A stretch of 64,000 bases of DNA from Acanthosoma haemorrhoidale (Eukaryota > Arthropoda > Insecta > Hemiptera > Acanthosomatidae), in assembly GCA_930367205.1 (NCBI GenBank), contig OV884014.1, positions 69,605,104 to 69,669,103 of the forward strand. The letters are read 5' to 3'. Below are positions 1 to 11,994 of this stretch, piece after piece. Position numbers and translations under genes: made by a program. The notes under the pieces are model-generated. The model saw only the letters and a program-made list of their open reading frames with translations. It did no database searches and was not told the DNA's origin. Positions within the stretch are counted from its first letter, which is position 1; each line of letters starts with the position of its first letter.

Positions 1-28
1 TATCAATTGATAATTGGTTATTTTCCAG

Positions 29-3000
29 TGATGCGCAAGGATGCTGGGTTTGCCGAACTGGATGTAACTGCCAGAAGCCCTCTCGGCCAAGACCTCCCTC
101 TCTCCGTCAAGAGCATAACATCGGACACCGATATGATAGAGCTGAGTCCTTCCGTCCCAGGGAAATATTCATTCAACATAATGTATGGTGGCCATCCTAT
201 CCCAGGTTTGAACTAATTTCAACATGTTAAAGTTGCCGCCAATATTCTGGCACAAATCTGCACAAAAAATATTAGTGAAGTTCTTTCATTCATTTCTTAA
301 AAGAGGTTAAATTTTTTACAAATTATCAACCACAAAAAATACATAGCATTTAATTTCAATTTATTTATTATTCAGGGTTCTTATGTTCAATCTGTGTCAT
401 TTTATGGTGAAGTTAGAAAATTGATTGGTTTTTTTTTAAAATAACATTGTTAAACTTCATCATAAAGTTATCATTTAAGGCATTATTTGAATCCATTTAA
501 TGTTCAAGTACATAATTTAAAATCTTCTAGTTATGGTTTCTGGGTCTCATAAATGAGCTATCTGGACTATTTCATCTTCAAAGTGTTCCATCTCCTCCTA
601 AACGTCTTTTTTCCTTCAGCTTCTTATTATGAAAGAATGAATGCCTACTCCCTCTCTACAAGGTGTCTCTTTGAATTTTCACCGATTTGATAAGGCACTG
701 ATAGCTTATTCTCTATACCGTAACATGTCCACACCCTGGAATCAAATTAATATAAAATTGACTCTATTTTAAATTAAAAATGAGTATATAAAATATCATT
801 ACACTTTCAGATTCACCGGTCAACTTCTCTGTGATCGAAGGAGGCTCCGCACGGGCGTGGGGGCCCGGACTGTGCCGTGCTCAGGCGGGGCAGAGTGCAC
901 ACTTCAGTGTGAGCACTGTTGGCCTCTTGCCACCCGCCAGACCTCAGGTGTCCATTAATGGCCCCGCACACACTCAGGCCTCGCTGTCTGTCAAACGCCA
1001 GGACCAGTATGAAGTTACCTACACTCCTCCTTCTGTCGGCATGTATGATGTCACCATCATGGCCAACGGGAAGCATATATCGGGTACTTTAAGTAGATTA
1101 TATTTACTGCAATAAATCTTCTATTTTTATTGTTCTTTTAACTAATTTTCCCAAAGATGGATGAATTATTTTAAATATTTTTTTATGCACATTACAGGTT
1201 CACCTTTTCGTGTGTATGTAGTTTCCGTGGATAAAATCAAAGTGATAGGGGATCCTCTTCCAAATAGGGTTATAATGACAATCAACATTCCTTACAAGCT
1301 AATGTTAGATTTGGCCCATGCAGGTCCTGGTAAGTAGAAAATTTCAAAAAAACAAACACATCTTTATATAAATTATATTATTATTAAAATTTTAAAAATA
1401 CTAACAAAAAATATAATATTAAAACAAAAAAACAGATTTTATCCTAGCAGGGAGGTAAATGATGAAAGAATCCTAAATCTTCCAGGTTGTATCGATACAT
1501 AAAAAATAGATAATCTATTCTATGTTTTGACAAATTAGTTTAAGGAAGCAGAGGTGACTTTAATCTGTTAAATACTTAATTTCAGAGTGAGAACAGTCAA
1601 TAGTAAACAGAAAGAGGTCTTTAATTTAATATCAGATCCATAACTTTTTTAAATTTGTGGTGAACTAGTGGCTATCCTGAAACTTCTTTCCTATTTACAT
1701 TTTTGCTTATTTTAATCTGCCTGAACTCATATATATTTCAAGCAATTATTATTATAAAGTTATTATTTATTAATTTTTATAATGTTATATCACTTTTGCA
1801 TTTTATATTGCCTGAGGCAAGTAATTGAGTAAATATTAATTTACTATTTTAAATTTTATTCTTGCTCAAATAATGTATTATTATTACTTTAATCATTTTA
1901 ATAGTACAAAAACTGTAGTATTTAGCGTATCATGTAAGGCGATTTTCTGTGGGGCAATTTATCAATAGCTTTTATTTAGTTCTGGTATTTCCTTTCTTTG
2001 TTTTTGTTTTGTTTTTATCATGTCCTTGTGAAAATTTGTTTGGTAAACTATACAACCTCTAATAGGGCCAGTGCTCATTGGTAAATAAATACTTTCAAGA
2101 GCCTTGTGATTGTTACAGGTGAAGTGACTGGTGAGTGTACAGGGCCCCAGGGCAGTGTGGTCCCAGTGGCGATCGAGCAAGAGAGCCCCGAGACAGGACA
2201 GATAACAGTGACTCCTCGGACCCCAGGCCCACATACCTTGTCGTTGCACTACGCAGGCTTCCCGCTTCCATTCTCCCCACTGTCTGCACTGGCCGAGGCT
2301 GGGAACGGAGGGGTCAGGCTCATCCTCACCGGCAAAGGGCTTGCCACTGCCATTTGTAACCAAGTAGCAGATTTTAACATTGATGGATCGCAGGCTGGTC
2401 CTGGTAAGAAACACTTATTTTATATCCTCTTCTATTATTTTACTAGTTGTCTACAGATTATTAGTCATGCCATGTTTTTTTATTATTTAAAATGTTACTG
2501 ACTAAATTTTTTTTCATTGATTTGGAACAAATTTGTATTTTTTAAATACATAAACAAAATAAAGTACGTAGAAAGCAAAAAAAGGTATTGAGAAATACTT
2601 TAGCGACATGCCTTGAGTTTCTTAAACATTTGTATAAGAAAAAAACTGCTAATTATTTTTGATAAAAAATACTTCATTTTATTTGTTGAACCATTTTGGG
2701 TCACTGAATATCACCTTTTCAACAAAATTATCATGAATATGTCCTTAAACATGTGAAAAAAATTGAACTTATATCTTGAAGTCTCTTATCTGGTACTTAA
2801 GGAATCTTCAATTTACTTTTTTTTTCCATATTTCCCTGATATTCTATTTAATACAGGTAATCATATTTCAGGGTTTTGTGGAATATACAACCAACGTATC
2901 ATTTTTATATGACAGTAGAGCCTCTGTAGGATCATGAATAATACATAAAGGCATTATTTTATGACAAATATTGGTTACTGTAAAGAACAAAATATTTATT

Positions 3001-6000
3001 TATATATCACTTTACCAAGATCTAAAACTTGTAGGTATCCCTGAAGTGACGTTGAGCGGCATGAAGAATGACATCAAAGTGAGTCTGATGCACGTCGGAG
3101 ACAACATTTACAAAGCAACGTACACACCTTCCCAGCCCGGCGCCTACCTCCTCAACGTCATGTGGTCTGACAGGTACACCACCACTAGCTCTCACATAGT
3201 TAGCAATGCTCTTTCTTTGTTTAAAGTACAGTTGATGTTACTTGCTTGTCAATATTTTAAACTCGAACAAAATAGTAACAGTAGTGATGGATTTATGCTT
3301 CATTATTATTTATAATCGATTTTCAACAAACATAGCATAAACAATAAGTCCATGTTCATTCAATTAAATGAACAATTAGTTCATTTTAAAATATTTCCAA
3401 AACAGCTCTAGTTAGAAGGGTACCACTGAGTCTAAAGGTCCATTTTGTTTTGGTAGGCAGGTGAAAGGGTGCCCGCTGAAGGTTACAGTGACAGCCATGT
3501 GCGATGCATCTAAGGTTATCTGCTCAGGAGAAGGTCTCGGAGTTGGCACTGTCGGTCACCACATAAGGAGTTTCATTGACACAAGGGCAGCTGGGCCAGG
3601 AGAACTGTCGGCTCACTGTGTGGGCCCCCACAAGGTGGCCTATTGTGAGTTGTATGACCATGGGGACGGCACATTTACACTCAATGTCAAACCTCAAGAG
3701 CCCGGCAGGCATACACTCACTGTCAAGTACGGAGGTAAGAAATGGTTGATAAATGTCATAGTTTCTTCTATTGCTCTGTCTAGGTAATCATAAAAAGTTA
3801 TTCCTTTAAGTAGACTAGCTTTTTCTACGTGTTATTTTTGGTGGATGTCAACTTGACCCTGTATAAGAAGGATTTGTTAAACATCAGTTAATTCAAGGGC
3901 CATTGGCCTCTGCATTTTTCTCTCACTATATTATTAATTTTTGTTTTATTGTCTAAATTATAAAACAAACCATATTTTAGAAGAGTACCACTGAGTCTAA
4001 AGGTCCATTTTGTCTTGGTATTTGGAAAAGACCATCAAGATCTCTAATACAATATGTGTAAGATCACACAGCAGGTAAACTCATTAACTATCAATTATCA
4101 AAAGACACAAAGTAAAGTTATACAACTATAACTTCTGTTCCCATCCCTTATCTACTCTATAGAACTCTGGTGTTTACCCTCTAAAACATAAGAAACAAGT
4201 GCAAGCAGCATAGATAAGGTTCCTGAGGAGTATTGAGGGTAGGGAGGCAGAGTGAGGAGCACAACTATTTGAATGATTCTCGACAGCCCAAACTTCCATT
4301 GAAGAAAACCAGATGAGATGGTTTGGTTAGTAGAATAGACAAGGGAAACTGGCCAGACTCAAGTAGGAGGAAGGCCTTAAAAGTCTAAAATAGTTTCTGA
4401 AATGACTTATGAAATTTAAAAAAATTGCGATATTTTTTTTCATGATGCTGTCTTTCAAACAACCCATCATTTTAGACCCTATGAAATATACCTTTAAAAT
4501 TTCATATCGATCAAAACATTGTATTTTTCCCCATAAATGATGCAAACATAGACGCAGACAGAAGAAAGGAGATTGCCCAGATTTGGAAGTAAAACTCTTC
4601 CTTTGAGTTCGGCAGTGAATATTGATGTTCATTTATTTGCAGGTGTTGATGTTCCTGGTTCTCCTTTTCTGCTGAGGATATGTGGTGCTGCTGACCCTAG
4701 CAAGGTTCGTGTATTTGGTCCTGGCATCCAGCACGGAGTCCTGGCGACATTCCAGAGTAGGTTTATATGTGATACACGGGGAGCTGGTGCAGGCCAGCTT
4801 GCTGTAAGAGTTCGGGGCCCAAAAGGTAACTATAACCTATTTTAAATTATAATATATGTACCTATATCTGAATTACAAATCCATAAGACAATCTTGTCAC
4901 TTGAGGTGCCTTCCGTGTGGAGATGCAGAGAGGGAGCCAGAAGGACCGAATGATTATGTGCAAATACGACCCTACGGAACCTGGAGACTACAGGGTCGAG
5001 GTGAAGTGGGCGGGTGAGTTGGTGCCTGGATCACCGTTCACAGTGATGATATTTGACACCCAAGAGGAGCTCAACACCTTTGTTCAGGTATCCACACACC
5101 ACTATAGCATAGCTCTCTTTGAAGGCTTGCCTACAATCTACATACATATAGCTAAATCAATGGTTAATCAGACTCGTGTTTTTCAGAACTTATATATGCT
5201 TACTATACAATACAAAACATTATTAATACACTCTATTAACCGGGGAATTCCCTTTTAAATTTTGCAGCATATTACGGGCGCGAACTCTTTCACGTGTAAA
5301 TACGTCACGCCCAGAGGACGTAATTTATTACAAATAAATACAGAAAAGAATACCAACAAAAAATTGGAAACATCGAATTAAAAAATTATAAATTTTACAA
5401 ATTATAAAGATTACAAAAAATATATATTTTTATTTAGATACACTATAAAAGTTAACAATTACAGAACAATAAACAAAAGCACACAAATAAAATAGAAATA
5501 TTGAGTTTAAAAAATTAAAATATATATGTAAAAATTCAAAACTCAATTTCCGTGTGATATATTTTAAAACAATTGTTGATACATAGTGCTACCTTACAAT
5601 CCGGACACCAGTATGTAGATTCTTTCCTAACACCTTTTTTGTAGCAAACTCAGCATTTTCTTGATTTAGTTTTTCCTATATTGCTTTTCATTTGTTGTGG
5701 AAAATGCCTTTCAACTATAAACGTAAAATTGGGCGGCTTACAAATTTGTTTGCTCTGTAATTAATTTGATAAGTTCCACATCTAAAAACTTCTCAAGATA
5801 AAACAAAGGAACTTTTTTTGGAGGAGTATCGAACTTTTTCCAGGGTGTGCAGTGAAGGGAAATGGTGGTCTTTCTGCATTTTGAGGTAGCCATTCTTCAG
5901 AAACAATGCTGTTGCTAGGACCAACTTCATTCTCAGTATCGCTCCGTGTCTTAGTCAAAATTACTGTCAGATGACGAACTCCTAATAGGTCTCCTTTTTC

Positions 6001-7173
6001 TACCTGCCGGGGTACATTGATTTCGTCATCGCTGATATCACTTTCATTCATTTTGATGGATACTTATAAAAATTTATTCTAAAATAAGAAGGGTTGGAAA
6101 TATAAAAAATATAAGTAAATAATATATAATACGAAATAGGTAGGTAAGTACGTACCTCACCTAGAACACGTCCATCACTCTCAATAGCGAAATGATACTG
6201 ATTCCCTCCGTGTCTTAAATTCATGTCGAGACATGTATGGATGACTAATAACTATGTTGTTCGAAAATATACGTCTCGCCTCGCCCGTTCCAGGGCGCAA
6301 CATATATTTCAAGGATGTATTATATGTCCTAACCGTACCCGATATTGTTTACGTTTGACGTATTTATACGTCCCGCTCGGTTAACAGGTTAATAATTAGC
6401 CAAAGAAAAAAATTCTTGATAGGGCCGGGACCTTTACTAATCTCCCAGCAGTTGAGTACTCTACCAACTGTGGTAATAATGTTATTAATAATTATTTAAA
6501 ACAGTGAGACCAATACCACAATTAAAAAATAATGATACTGATGTTTATTCATGTTTTCTACCTCTCCATCTAATATCAGGTTGTCTCCCAAATCTTTGAA
6601 TGTTTAACCTGGGATTATCTGGTGATACAATTATTACCTAGTGACTTATATGCAATTTTGTAGATATATGCAATTTTTATTTGTTTTCTTACAGCCCAAA
6701 ACTGCATTTTTTCTGTTCAGGTTAGGCTATTCAATGCAACATTATTATATTATATATCCCCATATCGTTCTTAGTTTTAATTTTATCGCAGCTTTTTAAG
6801 GATATATATGTAATATTCAATTTTCTTTATCATAATTATTTCCATCTTCTTGTTGATTCCATATCCTGGAATATATAATTTATTTCTTGGTTTGATGGGT
6901 TCAGTTAAAGCTACAATGTGGTTTAAACTTGTGCATGTAATTTAGAATTAGTGAAATGGACTTATTTCAGGTTCTAAAACTCATCTATTAGTATAGTTTA
7001 TTCAACGATGTACCAAATCAGATATATTGATTAAGATTTATCATTGAGGTTGGTACTGTTACTTTTACAAGTTTACTAACAAAGACATTTGTTCTCAGGG
7101 CAACCAATCTCCAACTTCAGATATTTATGGGAGCATTGCATACTCAACGGGCTACGCCAACATCACTCCTTGA
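29..7173 (+). CDS. jbug: Filamin-repeat protein, jitterbug-like, C-terminal part (nine exons, 5' end outside window)
   Basis: Exons read from the sequence: 29-205, 811-1083, 1198-1329, 2119-2403, 3035-3173, 3457-3734, 4643-4825, 4906-5087 and 7099-7173 (TGA at 7171). All junctions are GT-AG and the frame stays open for about 574 codons. The product is a row of immunoglobulin-like filamin repeats, seen from recurrent motifs such as YTPPSVGMYDVTI, YTPSQPGAYLLNV and YDPTEPGDYRVEVKWAG, each followed by PGSPF or a variant. Filamins cross-link actin and scaffold membrane proteins; jitterbug is the second insect filamin type. The last repeat (exon 4906-5087) is followed by a short non-repeat tail ending GYANITP. 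That tail is why I prefer jitterbug over cheerio, whose C-terminus ends in a dimerisation repeat. The actin-binding CH domains must lie upstream. The exon at 3457 must begin GCAGGTG; starting at the next AG (3461) would give an immediate stop. Family is certain; the paralogue is less so. Confidence 0.82.
3414..3455 (+). repeat. 42-bp direct repeat, copy 1 (overlaps a filamin splice acceptor)
   Basis: Matches 3979-4020 at 40 of 42 positions. This copy contains the polypyrimidine stretch TCCATTTTGTTTTGGTA directly before the acceptor AG of the filamin exon starting at 3457. Confidence 0.9.
3979..4020 (+). repeat. 42-bp direct repeat, copy 2 (in the next filamin intron)
   Basis: Copy of 3414-3455, lying 565 bp downstream in the following intron. 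The base after TTGGTA differs, so the acceptor AG is not preserved at this copy. Confidence 0.9.
4200..4380 (+). pseudogene. Possible LINE reverse-transcriptase 3' scrap in a filamin intron
   Basis: A plus-strand frame around 4290-4335 reads ENQMRWFG. This resembles the QMRWFGH stretch common near the C-terminus of insect endonuclease/reverse-transcriptase ORFs. It is interrupted by stops and no longer homology is visible. The assignment is weak. Confidence 0.3.
5236..6392 (-). mobile_element. Internally deleted piggyBac-like element inside the last filamin intron
   Basis: The element is bounded by TTAA at 5236-5239 and TTAA at 6389-6392, the target duplication typical of piggyBac. The left end starts CCGGGGAATTCCC and the right end (read inward) starts CCTGTTAACCGAGCGGG; both have nearby ATAAATACGTCA-like subterminal motifs. 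On the minus strand an ORF starts at 6051 (MNESDISDDEIN..., an acidic N-terminus usual for these transposases) and runs to 5782. Further down, 5720-5536 encodes a cysteine-rich C-terminal domain (KSRKC*VCYKKGVRKE...CPDCKVALC...CFKIYH, ending in TGA at 5536), the piggyBac cross-brace zinc-binding domain, with one in-frame TGA. The central DDD catalytic core is missing, so the element cannot move itself. At 1.16 kb it is about half the usual length. Confidence 0.85.
6389..6475 (-). mobile_element. tRNA-derived SINE copy, minus orientation, abutting the piggyBac element
   Basis: Read on the minus strand it has a tRNA-like head containing GTTGGTAGAGTACTCAACTG (box A type), then a GGTCCCGGC stretch, and ends in TTTTTTTCTTTGGCTAATTATTAA. 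The same tail occurs near 11150, 16801, 16994 and 30520. Confidence 0.55.
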
Positions 7174-7577
7174 CCTGGTCAACATTGGCTTTAACTGGCC
7201 ACGTGTTTGTTCAAAATAATTTTTAAATGCCATAATTGTTTGCAAGAACTGTGAGTGTAAATATGTACAAAAAAACAAAACAAAGCAAACAAAGACGACT
7301 GATATGTAAAATATATAATGTATTTAAAACTGTTTTAAAATATAATGTAATGAAAAAAAAAAAAAAAAATGTGAATATACATATAATGTTTTAGGGACCT
7401 GACTCGATTGAAAACATATTTAAATACACTGGCTTTAGCTTATGTATTTATATGTATCAATTAATGTAATTATTATATTAAAATTATGTCACATAGTTAT
7501 ATATTTTGAAATTAGACATTTCAAAGAAATGTGCTTGTAAATTAACCACATTCCATAAAAAAAATTAATCAGTTGCT

Positions 7578-7599
7578 AATAAATATACAATTTAATAAA
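7578..7599 (+). terminator. Candidate poly(A) signals of the filamin gene
   Basis: Two AATAAA hexamers (7578-7583 and 7594-7599) lie about 410 bp after the filamin stop codon. They are the clearest pair downstream of it. Use is inferred. Confidence 0.4.
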
Positions 7600-7944
7600 T
7601 TGTTTTTAAAAAAAGATTTATTTTATGGAGAAAGAAAGGGAAAATTTCAGATTATTTTGTTTTACCAGTTCCTTTCAAAGTGTTTCCTGGCCATATATCA
7701 AGAGAACTTAACAAAACCTCTCTTTACTTGAGGAATGTCAGATTTTGTATTGGCTCCAACTCGACAGTTTCCGAGTCAATTACTCCAGTAGTCTGAAAGA
7801 GTGTAGCCCACACACTCATGATCTGATTGGGGAAACTGGCTAACCCCACTTCAGTTTTTGACGAGGATTTGGATAAGCTGTTAGGTAGGAGGTTTTTGGG
7901 GAATCAGGAAAATACTCTATAATCATTAAACAAATTGACTAATA

Positions 7945-7954
7945 TTTATTTATT
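7945..7954 (-). terminator. Candidate poly(A) signals of COX6A
   Basis: TTTATTTATT on the plus strand gives overlapping AATAAA hexamers on the minus strand, about 65 bp past the COX6A stop codon. Confidence 0.5.
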
Positions 7955-8013
7955 TATAATAAATGATAACATAATTTGGTTAAATTACATATTTACTGCA
8001 GGTAATGTACTTA

Positions 8014-11000
8014 TTATGCTTCATAACCATCGGGCAGAGCATTTAGGTGTGGGTTGTGGAACAAGGAACGCTGTCCATTTCCCCAAGGAAATTTCTGTAA
8101 ATGATACATTAGTATAGTACACAATTCAGAAAGAACAAATAAAAATGTGAATCGGTAATATAGCTATATGTCTTCAGGTTTTGATAATATTAACAATCTA
8201 TTTATTATTAGAGAGACTTAATGAGAATTCTTTCAAAGGTATCGAATTTTTTTAAAACAATTAGTATCTGAAGAAATATAACCATATCAATAATTTAGTG
8301 ATGGTATCTTTCAATGTATGAATGTAGAAATATATTCATACTTCTATGCGTCACTATAAGTAAGTGTTCCTGAATTGAACATATAAATAAATTGAAATTT
8401 TTATCAATCCTTTCTTTTTTCAATTCCTTCTGTTCTTTGATAATGGATCAAAGGGAGCTGGTCAATGTGTTCAAGATGGAAAAAACAAACATTGTGGATA
8501 TATCCTTTTTAGAATCAATGGAATAATAAATGCAACAAACAACATAACACAAGCCTTGATTTTTGGATGGCCAAAAGAGACTCTAAACATTTTCTTGATA
8601 CAATCAGGGTTAGAATTGTTTCATGTAATAATAAAATGAGAGAGAGAGCTTCTGAAATGGTTCCAGATAATTAATAAAACTGATTGTATCAGAAGCAAAC
8701 TATTTAGCAGTTGAACGTTCATCTTTCTGGATAGATCCTTAGACTTATACAAAGTTTTATCTGGAGTGACCGCATGCTTGTCGGCAACAATTTGCAAGCT
8801 GCATTTTTTTTATACATTATGCGATCTTTGTACCATGTCACAATGGTGCTAGATAGCATGCCCCATATAACTCTGGTTGTATATGTATTAATGAAATTAA
8901 TGCTTTTTTCATAACTCCGCTAACACATCAATCTAGAGTATAGAAAAAAACAAAAAAAAAACACCAAAATTGAAATACAGGCAGCGAGAGTAAACCACAT
9001 ATTTTACCTCTTTTTCTAGTCCCTCCTCCTGACTTAATGGCTCTGTTACGAGGTGTGGGGGAGGTATGGCCTAGCCACAAAAAATATTCTCCATCTAAGA
9101 ACACTTGTAACACTCAGCCACTCTCGGACAAGGCCAAACCCAATTTGTTGTATTGCAGTAAAATATGGCCCATGTAAATGACCCTTAAGAAATCCTAAGG
9201 TGGTTATTATATTAAACTACTCAGTGTTCAGTAGATCAATATGTTAAGGAAGTTCTTAAATATAGTATCATATTACATACATGTATAAACTTCCTTTAAT
9301 ATATAGTGCACCGACCTAGAGGGTTATAAAGATCAATGGTCCCTTTACCTACATAAAGCAGGTGAACAGTGAACCATTCATTCATTTATTGAACGAACTA
9401 AGGAGAAAATAAAGGCATATAATGAATTGTTAATATATTGATTTAACTATATTTTTTTAATAATTACAAAAAAAAAAAAGATTTTGACAGGGCCAAGGGT
9501 CAACTTTCTTAAAAGTTTGCAAGAGTAATAAAGAGCCCGACTAAAGATTGTGGAGGACCAGAGTTCAATCTCTGGCCATGACACAATATTTTTTTTAAAT
9601 TATTAATAATTAAGGACTTATTGATTATGCCAATCATTACTGACAATGAAGTCGACGTGTCTTACATTCAATCCGAACATTACAACAATCAACATTTATG
9701 GGTACTTCAGTTTTTAACAGCTTGACTAATATTTTGGTTAGGAAGATTATGTCGCCAATCTAGTACTACCACTAAGTTCTATGATTTGATCATTCTGAGA
9801 TAATTAAACTATTTTTATTCAACCCAATCTAACGTTAATATACTACGTTAAAATAAAAGCCAGGCTGTAATCAATCAAGTGTAAACATCACATTTTAAAT
9901 TTCCTACTTAAGTCTATTTAATGCAATTGTTGCTACTATTTTAATCAAATAAAAGATGGGTTCACTTTTAGTGTCCCAACAAATTTAGTTAAGTAAATGG
10001 CCTACATATAGCCCTCTTATAGACCAGAATAGGTTTAATAAGTTACTAATGGTGCTTTTTAAAAAAATACCTTGTTCCTGACTCTCATGTGATCGTATTT
10101 CTTGAACTCTGGTCTTACATGAGGGTGTTTGTAATGGGCCAGATAGCAGTTCAGCATACACAAGGTGACAGCAGGGAGACCAGCAAAAAATGTCAAATTA
10201 CGCCAAAGCTTGCTACCTCCTGAAAAATTTGTTGTATGAATGCAATGTTGATAAAATAATTGGATATACCTAATAATACAAGTGGTATATGTTTTCAAAC
10301 ACATAAATTAATGTAAGATAAATATCTAGTCATGTTGATTAACAAATTCAATACTAGCAACAAATTATCAGGTTGACACTGCTGACTGTCGACAATGTCA
10401 AATTACTTATCTTATGAAAGAAGTTGAATTGGTCTCAAGAGGCAAAAATGCCACCCACCAATCTCCTTTCTAGAAAAGGTCAAGGAGTGAGAAGTAAACT
10501 GATGGAGTGGCAGATGACTGAAATATTAAATCGCACATTGAGGAAGCTATGGGGGCTCATAAGGGCAAAATGTTTACATCCCTGCAACAGGAATGTAAAA
10601 TTCAAGTTTTTAAAGCAAGTTCATTAGATATTTTATGATCAACAAATCTTAAATAGGAATCAACTGGCCTGTTTACAACAGAAATACTGAACCCACTCTC
10701 TACAACTGGCTCAAGCTCAAAATACATGATACAAATGTGTCACAATACAGTTTCCTTATAGAAATAAATAATTAATGTAACTAATAAATGATACCCCTTA
10801 ACTAATGGAACAGAGAAGATATACTCTTAAGGTGAAAATGTTGAATAGGATAGGTTAAAAATTATTTAACATAACTACTATTATTCTTTATATTTATTTA
10901 TAATTAAATTAAAGAGTGAACCTGCATGATCTCCGGCAACAGCAGAAGCTGTAGGAAGATCCTTTAAAAGGGCTTTTGAAGAGGAAATTTTTCTTACAAA

Positions 11001-11021
11001 GAGACGTCCTATAGCAGCCAT
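8014..11021 (-). CDS. COX6A: Cytochrome c oxidase subunit 6A, mitochondrial (complete, three exons)
   Basis: Minus-strand exons: 11021-10922 (ATG at 11021-11019), 10219-10071 and 8094-8014 (TAA at 8016-8014). Lengths 100+149+81 give 330 bp, 109 residues, the usual length for COX6A. The N-terminus, [19 protein letters not shown], is basic and serine-rich, as expected for a mitochondrial targeting sequence. Exon 2 holds [12 protein letters not shown] followed by one membrane helix (about [16 protein letters not shown]), then [17 protein letters not shown]. Exon 3 holds the diagnostic [20 protein letters not shown] and ends DGYEA. COX6A is a nuclear-encoded, single-pass inner-membrane subunit of respiratory complex IV; the Drosophila orthologue is levy. 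Introns are 702 bp and 1976 bp with GT-AG ends and in-frame joins. The gene converges with filamin and is divergent from hobbit. Confidence 0.96.
8095..10070 (-). other. COX6A intron 2
   Basis: A 1976-bp intron. Apart from the SINE-like element at 9455-9612, I see only AT-rich sequence and homopolymer runs, with no convincing coding sequence. Confidence 0.7.
9455..9612 (+). mobile_element. tRNA-related SINE-like element in COX6A intron 2
   Basis: The plus strand has a strong tRNA T-arm-like hairpin, CCAGAGTTCAATCTCTGG (box B type). Upstream, GCAAGAGTAATAAAGAGCCC resembles box A, and downstream is the tail GACACAATATTTTTTTTAAATTATTAATAA. The left side carries AATTACAAAAAAAAAAAAG and TTTTGACAGGGCC, an inverted echo of the right side. 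I read it as a SINE or an inverted SINE pair, not a functional tRNA. Confidence 0.5.
10220..10921 (-). other. COX6A intron 1
   Basis: A 702-bp intron with canonical ends. Nothing recognisable inside. Confidence 0.7.
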
Positions 11022-11146
11022 TTCGACAAATCACAAGGCCTCCCAAATCAGCACAGTGCAGACAGATATCAGCTGATCGATAAGTAGTAGTGATAAAATT
11101 AAACAACCAGCTGCTGAAAAACGTAGTTTGTTTTTTTTACAAAATA

Positions 11147-11225
11147 GCTAATTATTAGCCAAAGAAGAAAAAAGATAGTAACAGTGCCGGGTGGTGCTCT
11201 TCCACTAAGCTAAATCAGCGCGAGC
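11147..11225 (-). mobile_element. tRNA-derived SINE copy, minus orientation
   Basis: The minus strand reads GATTTAGCTTAGTGGAAGAG (a good tRNA box A), then CACCACCCGGCAC, then TTTTTTCTTCTTTGGCTAATAATTAGC, the shared SINE tail. The box B part is missing or decayed. Confidence 0.55.
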
Positions 11226-11994
11226 ACTCGATTAGCCAATTTTCTCTAGCGGGGCTCTCACGCCCGCAACACCAAAAACAACGCGCCAAAGGTGGTAGCC
11301 TACAAAGAGGGTACGATGTAATGCTCTGGTTTAAATTTTCCGACCGTTAGTAGCCGGCATTATAAAGCCTAATTTACTATCACTGCTGCGACAATTGAAG
11401 CCACGGCAACAACTGCCATGGTGTAAGCTGTATGATAGTTGCCGAAACATTGCTTTTGGTTCTGTGGTGTTTCTTTTGATACTGTGTATATTGGTTTTTG
11501 ATTATGTCTGCATTTGTTATTGATTCGTTCCACCGTTTTAATATAACTCAATTCTAGAAGGAGCATCAAAGGTTTCCCTCGTTATGGAGGGATTGCTATC
11601 CAGACTTCAAAAATCGCGAGAAGCGGGGAGAGAGATCCCTCCTTCAACGCTTATATCTTAGTACAACGAAGGATTTGAGGCAAAAATTCGAAGTAATCGA
11701 CGAATGTTCAAACGAGAAAGGGATAATGTGAGGAAGTCATTGGGAACTGGGATTGGGAGGGAAGAGGTATATAAACCGAAACCGATATCGGTTTTGATCC
11801 ATCCAACAGCTTCCTGAGGGAGATGAATCCGAATCAAATCTAATGAGTGCTTATAATTGTATTTCTTTATACAAACTATTGATAATCCAAATTGCAAACT
11901 AAAATTGTAAAGTATGTTTTGAAATTTGGAGAAAAAAAAATATTGATAAATAAAATTCAAATCACAAGTTGGATCATTTGATTCTGCCTACTGA

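Larger units (their letters stand above)
7174..8013. other. Convergent intergenic region between filamin and COX6A
   Basis: Holds the filamin 3' UTR and, at its right end, the COX6A 3' UTR. It contains poly(A)-signal candidates in both orientations and no recognisable coding sequence. Confidence 0.6.

Noticed and set aside
9536..9590. Functional tRNA gene
   Set aside because: The T-arm-like hairpin is good, but a complete cloverleaf with acceptor stem cannot be drawn, and poly-A/T tails flank it. A SINE fits better.
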